DNA of 7,169 bases from an uncultured bacterium (GTDB lineage: Bacteria > Bacillota_A > Clostridia > Lachnospirales > Lachnospiraceae): NCBI GenBank assembly GCA_905215045.1, contig CAJMOO010000089.1, positions 1-7,169 of the forward strand. The letters run 5' to 3'. A program made the position numbers and the translations under genes. Positions within the stretch are counted from its first letter, which is position 1. Every line of letters begins with the position of its first letter. Positions 7,103 through 7,169 of the stretch are shown here, one piece after another. Under the pieces are notes generated by a model. It saw only the letters and a list, made by a program, of their open reading frames with translations. It was not told where the DNA came from and made no database searches.

Positions 7103-7131
7103 TTGCATTAATTTGAAACATCATATATAAT
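7103..7131 (+). promoter_or_regulatory. + strand promoter for a gene beyond the right edge
   Basis: TTGCAT (7103-7108) and a perfect TATAAT (7126-7131) are separated by 17 nt. Transcription should start near 7138. The following roughly 30 nt (to 7169) are clearly richer in G and C than the preceding DNA, as expected for the beginning of a leader RNA or gene. The window ends before this can be identified. Confidence 0.6.
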
Positions 7132-7169
7132 AGCAAATGTTGTGACCTTGATAGCGTTGAAGCGTGAGG

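Larger units (their letters stand above)
6830..7169. other. AT-rich intergenic region, no supportable gene
   Basis: These 340 bases hold regulatory signals but no convincing gene. From left to right there is the TraX-like ribosome site, a Fur-type box, its promoter, a large dyad over a possible + strand promoter, a 15-bp palindrome and a second + strand promoter. The stretch from about 6985 to 7100 is full of A runs, including ATGCAAAAAAA twice (6989 and 7079). The 61-codon open frame at 6931-7116 starts with TTG, lacks a ribosome site and runs through the dyad, so it is not called. Confidence 0.7.

Noticed and set aside
6931..7116. 61-codon open frame on the + strand starting with TTG.
   Set aside because: It lacks a ribosome site, runs through the inverted repeat and A-rich low-complexity DNA, and its protein resembles no family I know.

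Overview
The window is chromosomal DNA from a low-to-moderate GC Firmicute, most likely a gut clostridium of the Lachnospiraceae type. This rests on the gene order, the strong AAGGAG-type ribosome binding sites, the short AccA and AccD subunits and the codon use. The species cannot be named from the sequence alone.

Positions 12-5983 (+ strand) hold the downstream part of a type II fatty acid synthesis operon in the order fabG-fabF-accB-fabZ-accC-accD-accA. This is the order known from clostridia and streptococci, where fabH, acpP, fabK and fabD usually lie upstream, here outside the window. The seven genes are separated by 20 nt or less, and accD and accA overlap by 11 nt. Together they encode the complete four-part acetyl-CoA carboxylase (AccB, AccC, AccD, AccA), which makes malonyl-CoA. 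They also encode the condensing enzyme (FabF), the ketoreductase (FabG) and the dehydratase (FabZ). All catalytic residues I checked are present. The enoyl reductase, ACP and malonyl transacylase are not in view.

Positions 5984-6124 hold a long, nearly palindromic hairpin between two convergent genes, probably a two-way terminator. The minus strand then carries a TraX-family multi-pass membrane protein (6125-6829). Its best start is an AUA codon placed correctly behind a GGAGGT site. The first conventional ATG lies 20 codons further in and would remove a conserved N-terminal segment. Its promoter (TTGACT-17-TATCAT) is followed at once by a 19-bp sequence matching the classical Fur box at 17 of 19 positions, so the gene looks metal-regulated.

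Positions 6830-7169 are AT-rich and appear non-coding. Besides the TraX promoter and operator they hold a 16-bp-arm dyad centred on a perfect TATAAT, a perfect 7-1-7 palindrome, and a good + strand promoter (TTGCAT-17-TATAAT) near the right edge. These suggest a divergent + strand gene starting beyond the window. The fatty acid operon is ordinary; the regulatory interest lies in the last 350 bases.
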